64,000 nt of DNA from Aliiroseovarius crassostreae (GCF_001307765.1 NZ_LKBA01000006.1:586001-650000), one strand, 5' to 3'; positions 35,382 through 43,890 are shown, counted from the first letter of the stretch. The notes: generated from the letters alone by a model not told the origin. Numbers and translations: made by a program.

Positions 35382-36206
35382 ATGAACAGACTGGGCATTA
35401 TCGGGTTTGGAGCGATTTCCCAATCGCTCATCGAGGTGCTGCGTGAGCAGGGCCAGACCTACAGTTCGCTTGCTCTGCTGGTTCTGCCAGAAAAAGAGCA
35501 AGAGACGCGGGTGAAAGCAGAGGCGCTTTGTGGCAAGGCGGTCCAGAATCTGGTCGTGACAGGAGATTTGGAAACCTTTCTTGAAACGCGACCAGAGCTG
35601 GTGGTTGAATGCGCGGGACACAGCGCAGTGTTAAAATACCTCAAGCCGATCTGTGACGCCGGGACAAACGTTGTTCTGGCCTCAATCGGTGCGCTGTCAG
35701 ACCCTGACCTTTATGATCTCGTTTGGGACGCAGCCCGCAACAGCCCCGCACAAGTTCAGCTTCCGGCCGGGGCAATTGGCGGTATTGACGTTCTTGCTGC
35801 GGCCCGTCTGTCCGGGATTACGTCTGTCGTCTATACAGGTCGCAAACCGGCAAATGCCTGGGCCGGCACACCGGCAGAGAAAAAGCTGAACCTGAACGAA
35901 TTGACGGAACCAACCGTCTTTTTTGAAGGGTCGGCACGCGAAGCAGCGCAGGAATATCCGAAGAACGCGAATGTCGCCGCAACGCTTGCACTCGCAGGGA
36001 TTGGCATGGATGATACTCAGGTGCGCCTAATAGCGGATCCAACCACAACCAAGAACACCCATGAGTATTCTGTGGTCTCGGGAGCGACGGAGTACTCGAT
36101 GCGCATGACCGGTAAGGCCTCGGCATTGAACCCCAAAACCTCAATGACGACTGTATACAGCCTCGCACGGGCCGTTCTGAACCAATCCGCAGCGATCGTA
36201 ATCTAA
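35382..36206 (+). CDS. Aspartate dehydrogenase-like protein (NadX family)
   Basis: This NAD(P)-dependent dehydrogenase of about 274 residues starts MNRLGIIGFGAISQSLIEVL (Rossmann GxGxxx). It has the family pattern VVECAGHSAVLKYL, VQLPAGAIGGIDVLAAARL and the catalytic histidine in NTHEYSVVSG. L-aspartate dehydrogenases interconvert aspartate and iminoaspartate/oxaloacetate. Here it lies in a ring-breakdown operon, not a NAD synthesis one, so an amino or imino acid formed from the substrate is a plausible target. A GTG at 35373 overlapping the previous stop is an alternative start. The ALDH gene follows 11 bases on. Confidence 0.88.
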   Translation: MNRLGIIGFGAISQSLIEVLREQGQTYSSLALLVLPEKEQETRVKAEALCGKAVQNLVVTGDLETFLETRPELVVECAGHSAVLKYLKPICDAGTNVVLASIGALSDPDLYDLVWDAARNSPAQVQLPAGAIGGIDVLAAARLSGITSVVYTGRKPANAWAGTPAEKKLNLNELTEPTVFFEGSAREAAQEYPKNANVAATLALAGIGMDDTQVRLIADPTTTKNTHEYSVVSGATEYSMRMTGKASALNPKTSMTTVYSLARAVLNQSAAIVI

Positions 36207-36217
36207 GGAGCAATTTG

Positions 36218-37702
36218 ATGAGTCAGGACTTCCCTGAAAACGAACTCTTTATCGGGGGCGAGTGGCGTAAGGGCCGCGGTGCTGAAATCCGGTCGATCTT
36301 CGCCGCTGAAAACACCGAGAACACCGTCATCAACGGGGCCTCGCAAGAGGATGTTCTAGTTGCGCTGGAGCGTGCGAAGGCCGCACAGGCCGATCCGGCA
36401 TGGGCGTTTTTGAAACCACATGAACGCGCTACTTATCTGTATCGAATTGCAGATGGGATTACCCGAAACATCGAAGAGATTTCCTGGCTTCAGTCGCGCG
36501 ACACCTCCAAAAGCCAACGCGAGGCGCGGGCGTTAGCAGCCTCTGCGGCAGCGACTTTCCGCTATTTCGGCGCCGTGCTGGAAACCTCAGACGATTTGCT
36601 TACGACCCCTCGGGGCGATTATCTGACCGCATCAGTTTATGAACCACTGGGTTTGGTCGGGGCAATCACGCCCTGGAATTCTCCGATCGCTTCTGATGCT
36701 CAAAAACTGGCCCCGGCGCTGGCAGGGGGCAATGCTGTCTTGCTGAAACCGGCCAGTTGGTCGCCGCTGGTTTCGCTGTATCTGGCCCGTATCGCGGAAG
36801 AGGCAGGGCTGCCCAAAGGCCTGTTGTCCGTTCTCCCCGGATCCGGGCGTGAGGTGGGCAATTTCCTGGTCGAACATCCTGATATTGACAAGGTAACATT
36901 TACCGGCGGAACCGCGACCGGGCGCAAGCTGGCGCATATCGCGGCCGAAAAACTCATGCCGATTTCACTGGAACTTGGCGGGAAATCACCCACCATCGTA
37001 TTCGACGACTGTGATATCGACCAGGCAATTGCGGGCATCATGTTCGGCATCTTTTCGTCTTCGGGCCAGTCCTGCATCGCAGGCTCGCGCCTGTTCGTTC
37101 AGCGATCAATCTACGACGAATTCGTCTCTCGCCTGGTCCAGGCGACCGAGGCCCTGAAAACCGGCCATCCCTTTGACGAAAATACCCAGGTATCGTCGAT
37201 GGTGCATCACGACCATCGCAGCTCGGTCGAAGACTACATCGCCCTGGCACGTTCCGAAGGAGGGGAAATCCTCACCGGAGGGGGGCGCCCCGACAATCCA
37301 GCCTTGGCAGAAGGGGCCTATCTGCAACCGACGATCATCGCCGGTCTCGATAATACGGCGCGCACCTGTCGGGAAGAGATCTTTGGCCCGGTTCTTGTGG
37401 TCATGCCCTTCGACGATGAAGCCGATGTCATCGCGCAGGGGAATGATAATGAGTACGGGTTGGCCTGTGGTATCTGGTCGAAAGATGCGCCGAAATGCTG
37501 GCGTATCGCACAGGCCATTCGTGCGGGGACCGTTTGGATCAACACCTACAAGGTATTCTCGATCTCCACCCCATTTGGTGGTGATGGCGCAAGTGGTATG
37601 GGACGTGAAAAGGGTCGCGATGGATTGCGTGCCTATCAGCGCCAAAAATCGATCTATCAGGACCTTACGGGGCTTCCACACCCTTGGGCGCGTATAGGAT
37701 AG
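36218..37702 (+). CDS. Aldehyde dehydrogenase, end of the catabolic operon
   Basis: This NAD(P)-dependent aldehyde dehydrogenase of about 494 residues has VGAITPWNSPIASDAQKLAP, the glutamate in SLELGGKSPTIVFDD and the catalytic cysteine in FSSSGQSCIAGSR. It is typical of the hydroxymuconate-semialdehyde/betaine-aldehyde-like branch. The ATG at 36218 follows an AAGGAG site overlapping the AspDH stop. It ends the plus-strand operon and probably oxidises the aldehyde made by the ThDP enzyme or a ring-cleavage semialdehyde. The following DNA decays into IS relics. Confidence 0.92.
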   Translation: MSQDFPENELFIGGEWRKGRGAEIRSIFAAENTENTVINGASQEDVLVALERAKAAQADPAWAFLKPHERATYLYRIADGITRNIEEISWLQSRDTSKSQREARALAASAAATFRYFGAVLETSDDLLTTPRGDYLTASVYEPLGLVGAITPWNSPIASDAQKLAPALAGGNAVLLKPASWSPLVSLYLARIAEEAGLPKGLLSVLPGSGREVGNFLVEHPDIDKVTFTGGTATGRKLAHIAAEKLMPISLELGGKSPTIVFDDCDIDQAIAGIMFGIFSSSGQSCIAGSRLFVQRSIYDEFVSRLVQATEALKTGHPFDENTQVSSMVHHDHRSSVEDYIALARSEGGEILTGGGRPDNPALAEGAYLQPTIIAGLDNTARTCREEIFGPVLVVMPFDDEADVIAQGNDNEYGLACGIWSKDAPKCWRIAQAIRAGTVWINTYKVFSISTPFGGDGASGMGREKGRDGLRAYQRQKSIYQDLTGLPHPWARIG

Positions 37703-38133
37703 CAATTTCAAATTGATCTGATGACACGCTCCCAAAAATGAACCGGGTGATGTCATCACATCAGAAAATGGCTCCTATACCAACCGCTCTAACGGCGGAC
37801 CGGTGCCCATTCACTTTTTGTGATCGATGTGATGATATTCGTTTTTTGGTCGAAGACGTTCCAAGCGCGGCTGCATTTGCCGATGATTTCGCTGTATCGA
37901 CGGGCGCGTTTATTCTGGCTCTCAACCGATCCCTTTTGCAAAAGCGCCTGCGGATCGCAGAAACAACTATCAGTTCCAGTACCAGACTTGACCGACACCA
38001 TTCGCGGCATTCAAAAGCCGCGATCAAAAGCGATCGATTGGCCTGCGTCAGCCAGCAGGAGAGCCACTCCCTGAACAAGCGTCTCCATGATCGGTTTGGC
38101 TTCAGGTGATGATCGAACGACAAGGCAGGCCAA
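37703..38133. other. Intergenic stretch of about 430 bp without a supported gene
   Basis: Frames of 70-130 codons on both strands overlap each other and show no family features. The sequence leads into an IS3-type transposase relic and may itself be a decayed remnant. Confidence 0.4.
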
Positions 38134-38354
38134 GTGAACCACAAGAAGTTTCGGCGGATTTATCGCGAGGAGAAGCTTTAGCTGCGCCGCAGGGGTGATC
38201 GGAAACGGGCCCTGGGCACGCGAAGGCCAATGGTCGCCGCTTCCGCATCTTGACCGTTGTTGACGACACCACCCAAAGACCACACTCGGCGCTCGGAAAC
38301 ATGACGCCGAGGGAATTTGCAGAGAAAATGAACATGGACAAACTGGCCGCGTAA
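38134..38354 (+). pseudogene. IS3 family (IS407-like) transposase orfB remnant
   Basis: Two pieces of an OrfB transposase remain. The first reads VNHKKFRRIYREEKL, then an in-frame TAG at 38179, then LRRRGDRKRALGTRRPM, the usual N-terminal region. After an internal deletion and frame change, the typical C-terminus follows (RPHSALGNMTPREFAEKMNM to the TAA at 38352-38354). The DDE core is missing, so it is inactive. No matching OrfA or complete ends were found. Confidence 0.8.
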
Positions 38355-38490
38355 CCCCATCAAACCAAAACCAAGCTCTCTCCGTGAAATGGTGGAAACT
38401 TGGGGCTCAGGTCAGAAGGATTGCAGCCACGCACAGCTGCAATGCATGGAAGCGAGCAGGCGCCCCCCTTTGATCCGTGCAAGGCAGCAA

Positions 38491-38612
38491 CCCTAAAGTG
38501 TTTCGACTTATGATTGAGACACAATGATGAGGCGAAACGCTCGAAACCTACTGATGTTGCGGGCGTTTCGAAATCAACTTGTGTCTCAAGTCAATCTCGA
38601 AACGCTTTAGGG
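38491..38612 (-). repeat. 122-bp interspersed double-hairpin repeat, copy B (full length, inverted)
   Basis: Read on the minus strand this matches copy A at 23427-23548 almost throughout: CCCTAAAGCGTTTCGA end, first hairpin, CAACATCAGTAGG linker, second hairpin and inverted end. Differences fall mostly in the hairpin arms. It lies between the IS3 relic and the PAP2 fusion gene. Confidence 0.9.
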
Positions 38613-38686
38613 CAAAGGGGGTATTTCCGTCCGTGAGGCCACCGGATGCCCTGAAGACGACCTTTGGAGCGCAGCTCCTTGTGTTT

Positions 38687-40333
38687 TCAGTTCAAACCTT
38701 GTGAAGGTATTCTTGCAAACCATGGGGAATCGAGCGTCATTACATAAAGATGGTTTCCGGCGACTTTCCCACCTGATGTAATTCCTAAAGTGCCCTCGGG
38801 GTCCTGTAGTGTCTGGAGTATCCTTCCATCTCCATCGAACCTCACAAGCATACCCCGTTCAATGGGCCTCGGTCTTACCAGCGACCCAAGTCGCCAAATG
38901 ACCTGCCGAAGGAAAGGATAGGGCATTAATTTTTCTGACGGGATACGCGGGCTGGCAAACGCAAGCCAAAAGGTTCCATCCCCCTGTGCTTCAAGATTGT
39001 CTGGATAGCCGGGAAGATTATCCAAAAACACCTCCCGCTGTCCTTCCTTAGGACCCTTTATCCAGAGCTTGTGCACCTGGGCCCGGCCAGTTTCGTTGAT
39101 CAAAAGAAAATCTTCGTTCGGGGACAGGGCAATACCATTTGCGTAGACAAAACCATCAGCGAGCATTTCCGTTGTTCCATTTGGCAATATTCTTGCGACA
39201 AACCCTGTGTCGGACTGTTCCCATATTGTTAAAACAGAGGTCGGCTTAGTACCGCCCATGGTTTCAGGATCAAATCGGTCCGTCGAATTTGAAAAGTAAA
39301 TTGTACCATCAGAAGCAACAGCTATTTGATTGGCATAAGTGATCGGTTTTCCGTCAAAATGGCTCAATACGGTCTCTAGGGTTCCGGGGCCGGACCAGCG
39401 CATTATTCCTCGGAAGCTATCAGCAATATACAAAGCGCCATCAGGCCCGCTATCAAGGCCCAATGGGCGGCCGCCCAAACGGTCTACCTCAATCGGCTTT
39501 TCACCATCGATGCGGTAGAGTACTCCAGATAACGAGGTAGTATATATCACCCCATCCGGCATTACCGCGAGGTCCTCCGGACCTATTTCATCACCAAGCA
39601 AATGAACTATCTCAGACGACTCCAGAGCATTATTTACCGCAAAGGCGCCTGTGAAACCTGTTGATTTAGGTGGATAATAGGCTACGGGCTTGACGGGCAC
39701 AGGCCAAGCCAACAGATACCCGATAAAGAAAACAAGGGCTGCGAGTGCAACGCTCAGGATCTTGGATGTCAAAGTTCTTTCGGTTTTTTCGCTGATGGCC
39801 GTTGGATCATCAGGGAACAATCGCAACAAGAAAATGGCGACAATCATGGCGACGAGCGCGCAGGCAACCGCACCAATCATATCTAGGGGATAGTGGGCGC
39901 CAACATAGATACGAGCCCAAGCGGCTAGCACCCCAAGCCCCAAAATCATCCCGCCTAAGCCTCGCACATATGTTTTCGCCAGAACCAGCATGCTTGCGGC
40001 GATGGAAAAAATAATTGTTGCGTGAAGGCTTGGAAAAGATGGGGAGTCAGATTGCGGGATCAGCGAAATTCCCACCCCCGCAGCAGTCGGACGCTCCACG
40101 GGGAAAAACGACCGAATTAACATGGCAATGACGATGGCAGTAATGACAGAAAGTACAGCAATCAGCGCTATTCTTTTTTGCTTGTGCCAAGTTGTCCATA
40201 TCCAAAAGTGGAACAGAGCCACCGCAATAAGCAGCGGCCACTGAGCACCCCACAATGCGAGGGAAGTTGTCCACATTGCCGTTGTCGTTTCTGCATTCAG
40301 TGCCAGAAACATTTGTTCGTTCCAATTGCTCAT
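38687..40333 (-). CDS. PAP2-type phosphatase fused to an SMP-30/strictosidine-synthase-like beta-propeller
   Basis: This 548-residue protein joins two unrelated parts. Residues about 1-205 form a multi-span PAP2 lipid phosphatase with RSFFPVERP (motif 1), SFPSLHA (motif 2) and RIYVGAHYPLD (motif 3), all catalytic histidines present. One more span (about 190-212) leads into a periplasmic six-bladed propeller-like domain resembling gluconolactonase/strictosidine synthase (EDLAVMPDGVIYTT, RPLGLDSGPDGALYIADS, YANGIALSPNEDFLLINE). The base composition is visibly more AT-rich than neighbours, and it lies between IS relics, suggesting transfer. Role unknown; membrane-lipid phosphate hydrolysis coupled to ligand or lactone handling is conceivable. 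Confidence 0.85.
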   Translation of the reverse strand: MSNWNEQMFLALNAETTTAMWTTSLALWGAQWPLLIAVALFHFWIWTTWHKQKRIALIAVLSVITAIVIAMLIRSFFPVERPTAAGVGISLIPQSDSPSFPSLHATIIFSIAASMLVLAKTYVRGLGGMILGLGVLAAWARIYVGAHYPLDMIGAVACALVAMIVAIFLLRLFPDDPTAISEKTERTLTSKILSVALAALVFFIGYLLAWPVPVKPVAYYPPKSTGFTGAFAVNNALESSEIVHLLGDEIGPEDLAVMPDGVIYTTSLSGVLYRIDGEKPIEVDRLGGRPLGLDSGPDGALYIADSFRGIMRWSGPGTLETVLSHFDGKPITYANQIAVASDGTIYFSNSTDRFDPETMGGTKPTSVLTIWEQSDTGFVARILPNGTTEMLADGFVYANGIALSPNEDFLLINETGRAQVHKLWIKGPKEGQREVFLDNLPGYPDNLEAQGDGTFWLAFASPRIPSEKLMPYPFLRQVIWRLGSLVRPRPIERGMLVRFDGDGRILQTLQDPEGTLGITSGGKVAGNHLYVMTLDSPWFARIPSQGLN

Positions 40334-40370
40334 CAGTGTCTCCCCTCCTCTTTCATTCCCTGGCTCAAAG

Positions 40371-41303
40371 CTAACTGCCGCGACATAAGCTCACCGATAC
40401 GGTTGATCTTGTGATCCGAGAGGCGCTCAAGCCCCATGTGAGCCAGACTTCGGGATCGACGTTGTTCATCTTGGCGATCTCAATGAGGGTATATGCGATG
40501 GCGGCAGCTTTGCCACCACCGACGGCCCCCATGAAAAGGTAGTTTTTGCGTCCAAGAGTGATGGGGCGGATCAAGCGCTCACATATGTTTTTGTCCAGCT
40601 CCAAGCGCCCATCACTGAGATAGGCGCGCGCCTTGGGCATGCGGTTCAATGCATAGCTGATCGCTGCGGCCAGTTTGATTTTGCCCGAGATTTTAGGGAG
40701 TTGGGTTTGCAGCCAGGCTTCCAACTCATTGAAGATTGGCTTCGCCTTCTCCTGGCGCAGGGCACCGCGCTCTTCAGGGGATTTGCCCTTGGCTTCCTTC
40801 TCAACCGCGTAAAGCTCCGCAATCTGCCTGATGGCGTGTTTTGCGATATCCGAGCCGGTACGCTCGAATTTGCGGTGAACATGCACCAAACAGGCTTGTT
40901 CATCGGCTTTGTCTTTACCAAACAGCCCGTTGCCCCCCGCATAGCCATCTGCATACACAGTGCCGGTATAGCCCGAGAGGTGATTGAGTAGGTGTTCGCC
41001 CTTGCGGTCCGTGCTGAACTGATACCACGCGCAGGGCGGCACGTCTCCACACCACGAACGTTCATCGCGCACATAACTCCAGAGCCGGGCGGTTTGGATT
41101 TTCTTGGGATTGAGCCTGCTTTGCAGTTTGCCGGACATGTCATCGACAAAGAGTGCGTGGCCCGCCCTGACCAGTTTGCCGACATGATCGGCCAGCGGCG
41201 TCTCATGCTGGTAGGGTAGAGATTGAACCTCTGCCATCAAACGCTCGCTGACAGCACGAGGCTCAGCGGGGTCTTCTGGCAAGGATTTGAGGGCATTCAA
41301 CAT
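40371..41303 (-). pseudogene. IS66 family transposase (TnpC) remnant
   Basis: The frame retains IS66 TnpC hallmarks: KIQTARLWSYVRDER, RKGEHLLNHLSGYTGTVYAD, ACLVHVHRKFER, and near the end LELDKNICERLIRPITLGRK and YLFMGAVGGGKAAAIAYTL. The N-terminal zinc-finger and first catalytic region are missing or fused by deletion (MLNALKSLP joins a late part). A single-base shift near 40435 moves the conserved C-terminus (LERLSDHKINRIGEL) out of frame. It is inactive. Confidence 0.85.
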
Positions 41304-41379
41304 GCGCGGCTTATACCGGAATGCGTTTCTGGATGGAATGCAAAACCGCGCCAAAGCCCATGTTTTTTCGGGCTTTATC

Positions 41380-41454
41380 CTATCCCACCGTGGTAGGCGT
41401 CCAGGTCTTCTGCGGCATACGCCAGTCGATACCTTCCAGCAGTATCGACAGCTG
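41380..41454 (-). pseudogene. IS66 TnpB C-terminal fragment
   Basis: The minus strand encodes QLSILLEGIDWRMPQKTW and a short tail before a stop, the usual C-terminus of IS66 accessory protein TnpB. It lies upstream of the TnpC remnant in the correct order, so both derive from one IS66 element. Confidence 0.7.
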
Positions 41455-41526
41455 GGACAAGGGTGATGAAACGCGCCAGTTCGTGCTTGATCTGGGCATA
41501 GTCCGGCTGTTCCGCCAAAGGCGATG

Positions 41527-41655
41527 TGAACCGCGGCGGGTTTTACCGGAGGCTCCAACTCATGAGTAGGATGGAGCATCATGAACAAGACAACGAACAA
41601 GTATTCCCCGGAAGTGCGCGAACGAGCCGTGCGGATGGTTTTGGACAGTGAATGA
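41527..41655 (+). mobile_element. Left end and orfA start of an IS3 family element, interrupted
   Basis: An IS3-like terminal sequence (TGAACCGCGGCGGGTTTTAC) is followed by an orfA start at 41581, MNKTTNKYSPEVRERAVRMV. The frame stops after 24 codons where IS200-type sequence begins. It is a relic cut by another insertion. Confidence 0.65.
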
Positions 41656-41675
41656 CTACCGGCTGACGCCGGTAG
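41656..41675. repeat. Terminal hairpin of an IS200/IS605 relic
   Basis: CTACCGGC and GCCGGTAG arms form a perfect stem just beyond the tnpA stop, as expected for the subterminal hairpin recognised by Y1 transposases. Confidence 0.6.
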
Positions 41676-41677
41676 CA

Positions 41678-41950
41678 TCATTTGGAGGAATGTAATTCCA
41701 GATACTGCATGATGATGTCGTCGGAGACATTGCCCGAAGTGGTGGAAAAGTACCCACGCGCCCAAAAGCGCCTGCCCCAGTAGCGTTTGCGCAGTTCGGG
41801 AAATTCCATCTGGATGCGGCGGGAGGAACGGCCCTTGATCCTCTGCATGACATCCGACAGCGACAATTTCGGCGGGATCGACAGGAACATGTGGACATGG
41901 TCTCGCGCCAGCACACCGCGCACGATGTGAACGCCCATTTCGGCGGAGTC
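41678..41950 (-). pseudogene. IS200/IS605 TnpA (Y1 transposase) C-terminal fragment
   Basis: The frame encodes EMGVHIVRGVLARDHVHMFL, with the HUH-type HVH metal motif, then SIPPKLSLSDVMQRIKGRSS and FWARGYFSTTSGNVSDDIIM. The nucleophilic tyrosine region is probably kept near YFSTTSGN/IIMQYLE. The N-terminal third is absent because the sequence switches abruptly to IS3 orfB at about 41950. Confidence 0.8.
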
Positions 41951-42432
41951 CTGAATGCTACCGCCATCTTCAACGCCCGGATCGCCAAATCGCGCTTCAT
42001 GCGATTGCTGACTGCCCAGCCGATCACACGCCGGGAATGCAGGCCCAGAACGACGGCCAGATACAGCCATCCCTCACGCGTCCCGACATAGCTGATATCG
42101 CCCGCCCATTTTTGGTTGGGCTGGTCAGCAGTAAAGTTGCGATCCAACAGGTTCGGCGCAATGTTGAACGTGTGAGTGCTGTCGGTTGTCACCTTGTGTT
42201 TGCGGGTTCTCACAACGGATATGCCGTTCTGACGCATCAAGCGGCCTACACGGCGGTGCCCGACGTTCAGGCCAATCTCTTTCAGCTCTTCCGTCATGCG
42301 CGCTCTGCCATAGCTGCCCAAACTGAGACGCGACTGCTCTTTGATATGTGCCAGCGTCACCAGATCGGACCGCTGCCTGCGGCTGGCGGGACGACTGCGG
42401 AAGGCCCGCAGACCACGTGAACTGACATCCAT
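41950..42432 (-). pseudogene. IS3 family transposase orfB, truncated at the 3' end
   Basis: This encodes the N-terminal half of an IS3-group OrfB: SYGRARMTEELKEIGLNVGH, RRVGRLMRQNGISVVRTRKH and the start of the DDE core, QPNQKWAGDISYVGTREGWL, which carries the first aspartate. It ends after ALKMAVAFRTPPK, where IS200-type sequence begins, so the remaining catalytic residues are lost. Confidence 0.85.
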
Positions 42433-42524
42433 GACCTCGCAAAGACGGTTGGTCGGGAAATCGCGGTATGCTCTTCCCCTCTCGGGATCATGCTGCGCAT
42501 GACCCTGCCGGGCAGTGGATGAAC

Positions 42525-42755
42525 CTAAACCTCATGGCTTTTGGCCCGCGAAGAACTGCGTTGCTTTTTTAAGATCTCCCTCTCCTCCTTGAGGATGCGG
42601 ATCTCGCGCCGAAGTCGTTCGTTCTCCCGCGCAAGCTCGAGGTCTTTGTCCGACACCACCTCAGTGTCGCGATGCGCCGTGCCCCACTTGTTCAATGTCG
42701 ATAGGCCAACGCCCAGATCGTGAGCCACCTGTTTACCCACGTGAGCTTTCAACAC
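42525..42755 (-). pseudogene. IS3 family transposase orfA (N-terminally truncated)
   Basis: The 76-residue frame shows VAHDLGVGLSTLNKWG (helix-turn-helix) and the leucine-zipper-like DLELARENERLRREIRILKE. It ends EREILKK followed by AAAAAAG on the coding strand, the usual programmed minus-one frameshift site leading to orfB. The first 20 or so residues of a normal OrfA are missing. Confidence 0.8.
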
Positions 42756-42902
42756 TGTAAGCGTCTTACATGGCGATGCCGTCTGGCGAGAGCGGCATCC
42801 TCCCCAACTCCAGTAAGTAGGTGTCTTCTATTACCGCTGGACCGTGCAAAAATTGACGATTCCACGCTGCGCAAATCTGATGCGCCGTGAAAAGGCGTCC
42901 GA

Positions 42903-43220
42903 TCAACCGAGCCCGAAATCTTCCCCAAACCGGTCGATCTGATGCATGCGCTCATGCAGGATGGTCACGATCCCGATGTCGCCATTCGATAGATGACGCC
43001 AGTAGACGAAATGACGCTCGTATCGAAAGAAGAACCCTTCAACACCAAACTCGGCTGGGATCGGTTTCGACGCGACACCGTGTGCTGCTATCTTGTCGAA
43101 GGCGGCGAACAGGCCGGTTATGTATATCTCGGCTTGATCATCTCCCCACCTGTCACGGGTGTAGCGGTAGATGTCATCGAGGCGATGGGACGCTCCTTCT
43201 TGAATACGAATGGCGGCCAC
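42903..43220 (-). CDS. parE: ParE/RelE family toxin
   Basis: This 105-residue toxin of the RelE/ParE superfamily has DIYRYTRDRWGDDQAEIYI, a GFFFRYERHFVYWRH core and IVTILHERMHQ at the C-terminus. ParE toxins poison DNA gyrase. It begins four bases after the stop of the ParD-like antitoxin gene, in the usual antitoxin-toxin order. It sits at the edge of the accessory region next to IS remnants, where such pairs often stabilise mobile DNA. Confidence 0.9.
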   Translation of the reverse strand: MAAIRIQEGASHRLDDIYRYTRDRWGDDQAEIYITGLFAAFDKIAAHGVASKPIPAEFGVEGFFFRYERHFVYWRHLSNGDIGIVTILHERMHQIDRFGEDFGLG

Positions 43221-43224
43221 GGAG

Positions 43225-43479
43225 TCAGGTCCGGTTCCGTGCGATCACCTCGGCTGCCGTCAGCGCCTGATACGACTCCTCCGAGGACGCGAAGGCATGG
43301 GTCAGCTCGCCCTTCAGCCGGTTGAAGGCTTCCTGCTCCACCCTCTCCTTGTCACGCCGGATCAGGTCACGGATGTACTCGCTGACGTTCTCATAGGACC
43401 CGTCATCGCCTACGTTGGCCGACACGAAGTCACTCAGTGCCCCACCAAGGCGGACGGTCATCGTGGTCGTTCGGGACAT
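43225..43479 (-). CDS. parD: ParD family antitoxin
   Basis: This 84-residue antitoxin has an N-terminal ribbon-helix-helix (TTTMTVRLGGALSDFVSANV, then SYENVSEYIRDLIRRDKE), which binds its own operator, and a disordered C-terminal tail that wraps the toxin. It is encoded immediately upstream of the ParE-like toxin. Autorepression by the pair is expected. Confidence 0.9.
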   Translation of the reverse strand: MSRTTTMTVRLGGALSDFVSANVGDDGSYENVSEYIRDLIRRDKERVEQEAFNRLKGELTHAFASSEESYQALTAAEVIARNRT

Positions 43480-43578
43480 GGCACGGCACCTCTCATCTCA
43501 CCCGTATTCAATATAACCAAAAACGCACACAAAACAAGAGTGAGCTGCACCCTGCTCCTGCAAATCATCGTTCGCCCC

Positions 43579-43890
43579 TCAATCGTCTGCCTCCTCGACA
43601 ATGTGGCGGCCCGCAAGTGCAAGAACAACATAGAGCACAGCATCCGAATGCCGCGCGAGGGCGATCAGATGGTCGCCGCTCGGCCCCCGCTCACCCGAGA
43701 ACCAGTACTTCACGGTGCGTTCGCTGGCACCCGTCCAGCGCATGGCCATTTTGATTGCCCTGTGTGTGTCGTCCAACTCCTCGTGCAGAGCCATCGCTAT
43801 GGCGGTTCGATAATCGGTTGGTTCGTCGACCAGGTGCACAAATGTGCCCATTTTCGGCACAACTGTGCCCATCTTCACGCGCATTTTCAC
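43579..43890 (-). CDS. Small HTH-like hypothetical protein divergent from the recombinase
   Basis: This protein of up to 103 residues has a conserved-looking core DDTHRAIKMAMRWTGASERT, VKYWFSGERGPSGDHLIALA and RHSDAVL, which reads as a helix-turn-helix. I recall similar small proteins beside recombinase genes, but no function is known to me. Possible starts are Met 1, 7 or 14. It is divergent from the recombinase gene with a gap of about 240 bp, so it may regulate the recombinase cassette. Confidence 0.6.
   Translation of the reverse strand: MKMRVKMGTVVPKMGTFVHLVDEPTDYRTAIAMALHEELDDTHRAIKMAMRWTGASERTVKYWFSGERGPSGDHLIALARHSDAVLYVVLALAGRHIVEEADD

Noticed and set aside
37703-37790. Imperfect inverted repeat with GATGACAC and GTGATGTCATC after the ALDH gene
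   Set aside because: The arms are short and irregular, with no T-tract for a terminator and no matching copy elsewhere.
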